From: Streptomyces griseus subsp. griseus
Lineage (GTDB): Bacteria > Actinomycetota > Actinomycetes > Streptomycetales > Streptomycetaceae
DNA: 64,000 bases
Assembly: GCF_000720255.1 (NCBI RefSeq)
Contig: NZ_JOJE01000001.1
Location: forward strand, 372,001 to 436,000
Direction of reading: 5' to 3'
Shown here: positions 63,304 through 64,000 of the stretch, piece by piece
Layout: every line of letters starts with the position of its first letter
Position numbering within the stretch: the stretch's first letter is position 1
Program-made: the position numbers and the translations under genes
Notes under the pieces: model-generated
What the model saw: the letters and a program-made list of their open reading frames with translations, nothing else
Told to the model about the DNA's origin: nothing
Databases searched by the model: none

Positions 63304-64000
63304 TCAGCCGAAGAAGACGCCGACCTCTTCGTACAGCTTCAGGTCGACCGTCTTCAGCTTGGCCGTGGCGTCCGCGATCGGGACGCGGACGATGTCCGTT
63401 CCACGCAGCGCGACCATCTTGCCGTAGTCGCGCTCGTGGACGGCGTCGATGGCGTGCAGGCCGAAGCGGGTGGCGAGCCAGCGGTCGAAGGCGCTCGGGG
63501 TACCACCGCGCTGGACGTGTCCGAGGACGGTGGTGCGGGCCTCCTTGCCCGTGCGCCTCTCGATCTCCTTGGCCAGCCACTCGCCGACCCCGGACAGCCG
63601 GACGTGCCCGAAGGAGTCCAGCGACTCGTCCTTGAGCACCATCTGGCCGTCCTTCGGCATGGCCCCTTCGGCGACGACGACGATCGGGGCGTAGGACGCC
63701 TTGAAGCGGGAGGTGACCCAGGCGCACACCTGGTCCACGTCGAAGCGCTGTTCGGGGATGAGGATGACGTTGGCGCCGCCGGCCAGGCCGGAGTGGATGG
63801 CGATCCAGCCGGCGTGACGGCCCATCACCTCGCAGACCAGGACGCGCATGTGGGACTCGGCGGTGGTGTGCAGCCGGTCGATCGCCTCCGTCGCGATGCC
63901 GACGGCGGTGTCGAAGCCGAAGGTGTAGTCGGTGGCGGACAGGTCGTTGTCGATGGTCTTCGGCACACCGACCACGGGCACGCCGTACTCGTCGGTGAGG
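63304..64000 (-). CDS. pfkA: 6-phosphofructokinase, C-terminal part (5' end outside)
   Basis: The frame is open through the right edge; about 232 residues are visible. PKTIDNDLSATDYTFGFDTA holds the catalytic TIDND; CEVMGRHAGWIAIHSGLAG and TVLGHVQRGGTPSAFDRWLATRFG are conserved PFK segments. The Lys in PKTIDND marks the mixed-substrate group III of actinobacteria. Whether ATP or PPi is the donor depends on a residue in the missing N-terminal part. It converges with the anthranilate synthase gene. Confidence 0.93.
   Translation of the reverse strand, partial: LTDEYGVPVVGVPKTIDNDLSATDYTFGFDTAVGIATEAIDRLHTTAESHMRVLVCEVMGRHAGWIAIHSGLAGGANVILIPEQRFDVDQVCAWVTSRFKASYAPIVVVAEGAMPKDGQMVLKDESLDSFGHVRLSGVGEWLAKEIERRTGKEARTTVLGHVQRGGTPSAFDRWLATRFGLHAIDAVHERDYGKMVALRGTDIVRVPIADATAKLKTVDLKLYEEVGVFFG

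Overview
This is a high-GC, gene-dense actinobacterial chromosome segment with GTG/TTG starts, overlapping stop/start codons (ATGA, GTGA) and strong third-position GC. Gene content and order point to Streptomyces: from memory it parallels the S. coelicolor SCO2068-SCO2119 neighbourhood (phoD, ileS, divIVA, the dcw cell-wall/division cluster, thi genes, bfr, DAHP synthase, a trpEG fusion, pfkA). It is core genome. I see no rRNA, tRNA, CRISPR array, prophage or insertion sequence.

Layout. 1-5.0 kb: tail of a membrane protein, a membrane-anchored DsbA-like thioredoxin, a Tat-exported PhoD phosphatase, a DLH-type hydrolase and an MscS channel. 5.0-9.7 kb (minus): SDR, Na+/H+ antiporter, GNAT acetyltransferase, RluD and LspA. 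9.7-15.1 kb: a DksA/TraR zinc-finger protein with a very long Lys/Ala-rich repeat arm, divergent from ileS, which has a T-box leader with an AUC specifier. 15.3-33.2 kb (minus): the dcw region, transcribed rsmH, ftsL, ftsI, murE, murF, mraY, murD, ftsW, murG, ftsQ, ftsZ, pgeF, yggS, sepF, yggT, divIVA. mraZ is not seen upstream of rsmH, and murC/ddl are not in the cluster.

33.5-48.3 kb: a beta-carbonic anhydrase; a MoxR/DUF58/transglutaminase operon; a DUF3040 membrane protein; a methyltransferase; a SAV_6107-type HEPN protein; an ABC-ATPase/YhgE-Pip/TetR cassette; a CrtI-like FAD protein; and a membrane protein with a Tyr/Gln/Gly-rich tail. 48.3-54.5 kb: metF, thiE, an Rv2175c-like DNA-binding protein, an FAD reductase and, divergently behind a TPP riboswitch, thiO-thiS-thiG. 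54.6-64 kb: a PASTA Ser/Thr kinase, endonuclease IV, a DUF4396 membrane protein behind a CsoR-type palindrome, a sulfite-oxidase-like protein, bfr and bfd (bfd under an iron box), class II DAHP synthase, a trp leader-attenuator plus trpEG fusion, and the C-terminal part of phosphofructokinase.

The least expected structure is between ftsL and ftsI. A 63-bp segment spanning the ftsL stop and ftsI start is present twice, 176 bp apart. Together with the 106 bp between the copies it forms a 59-codon ORF whose first 11 codons copy the ftsI start and whose last codons copy the ftsL tail, with GTGA overlaps at both ends. Other points of interest are the CsoR-like operator at the DUF4396 gene, the repeat-built arm of the DksA-like protein, the prion-like tail of the 47.3-48.3 kb membrane protein and the atypical ABC ATPase.
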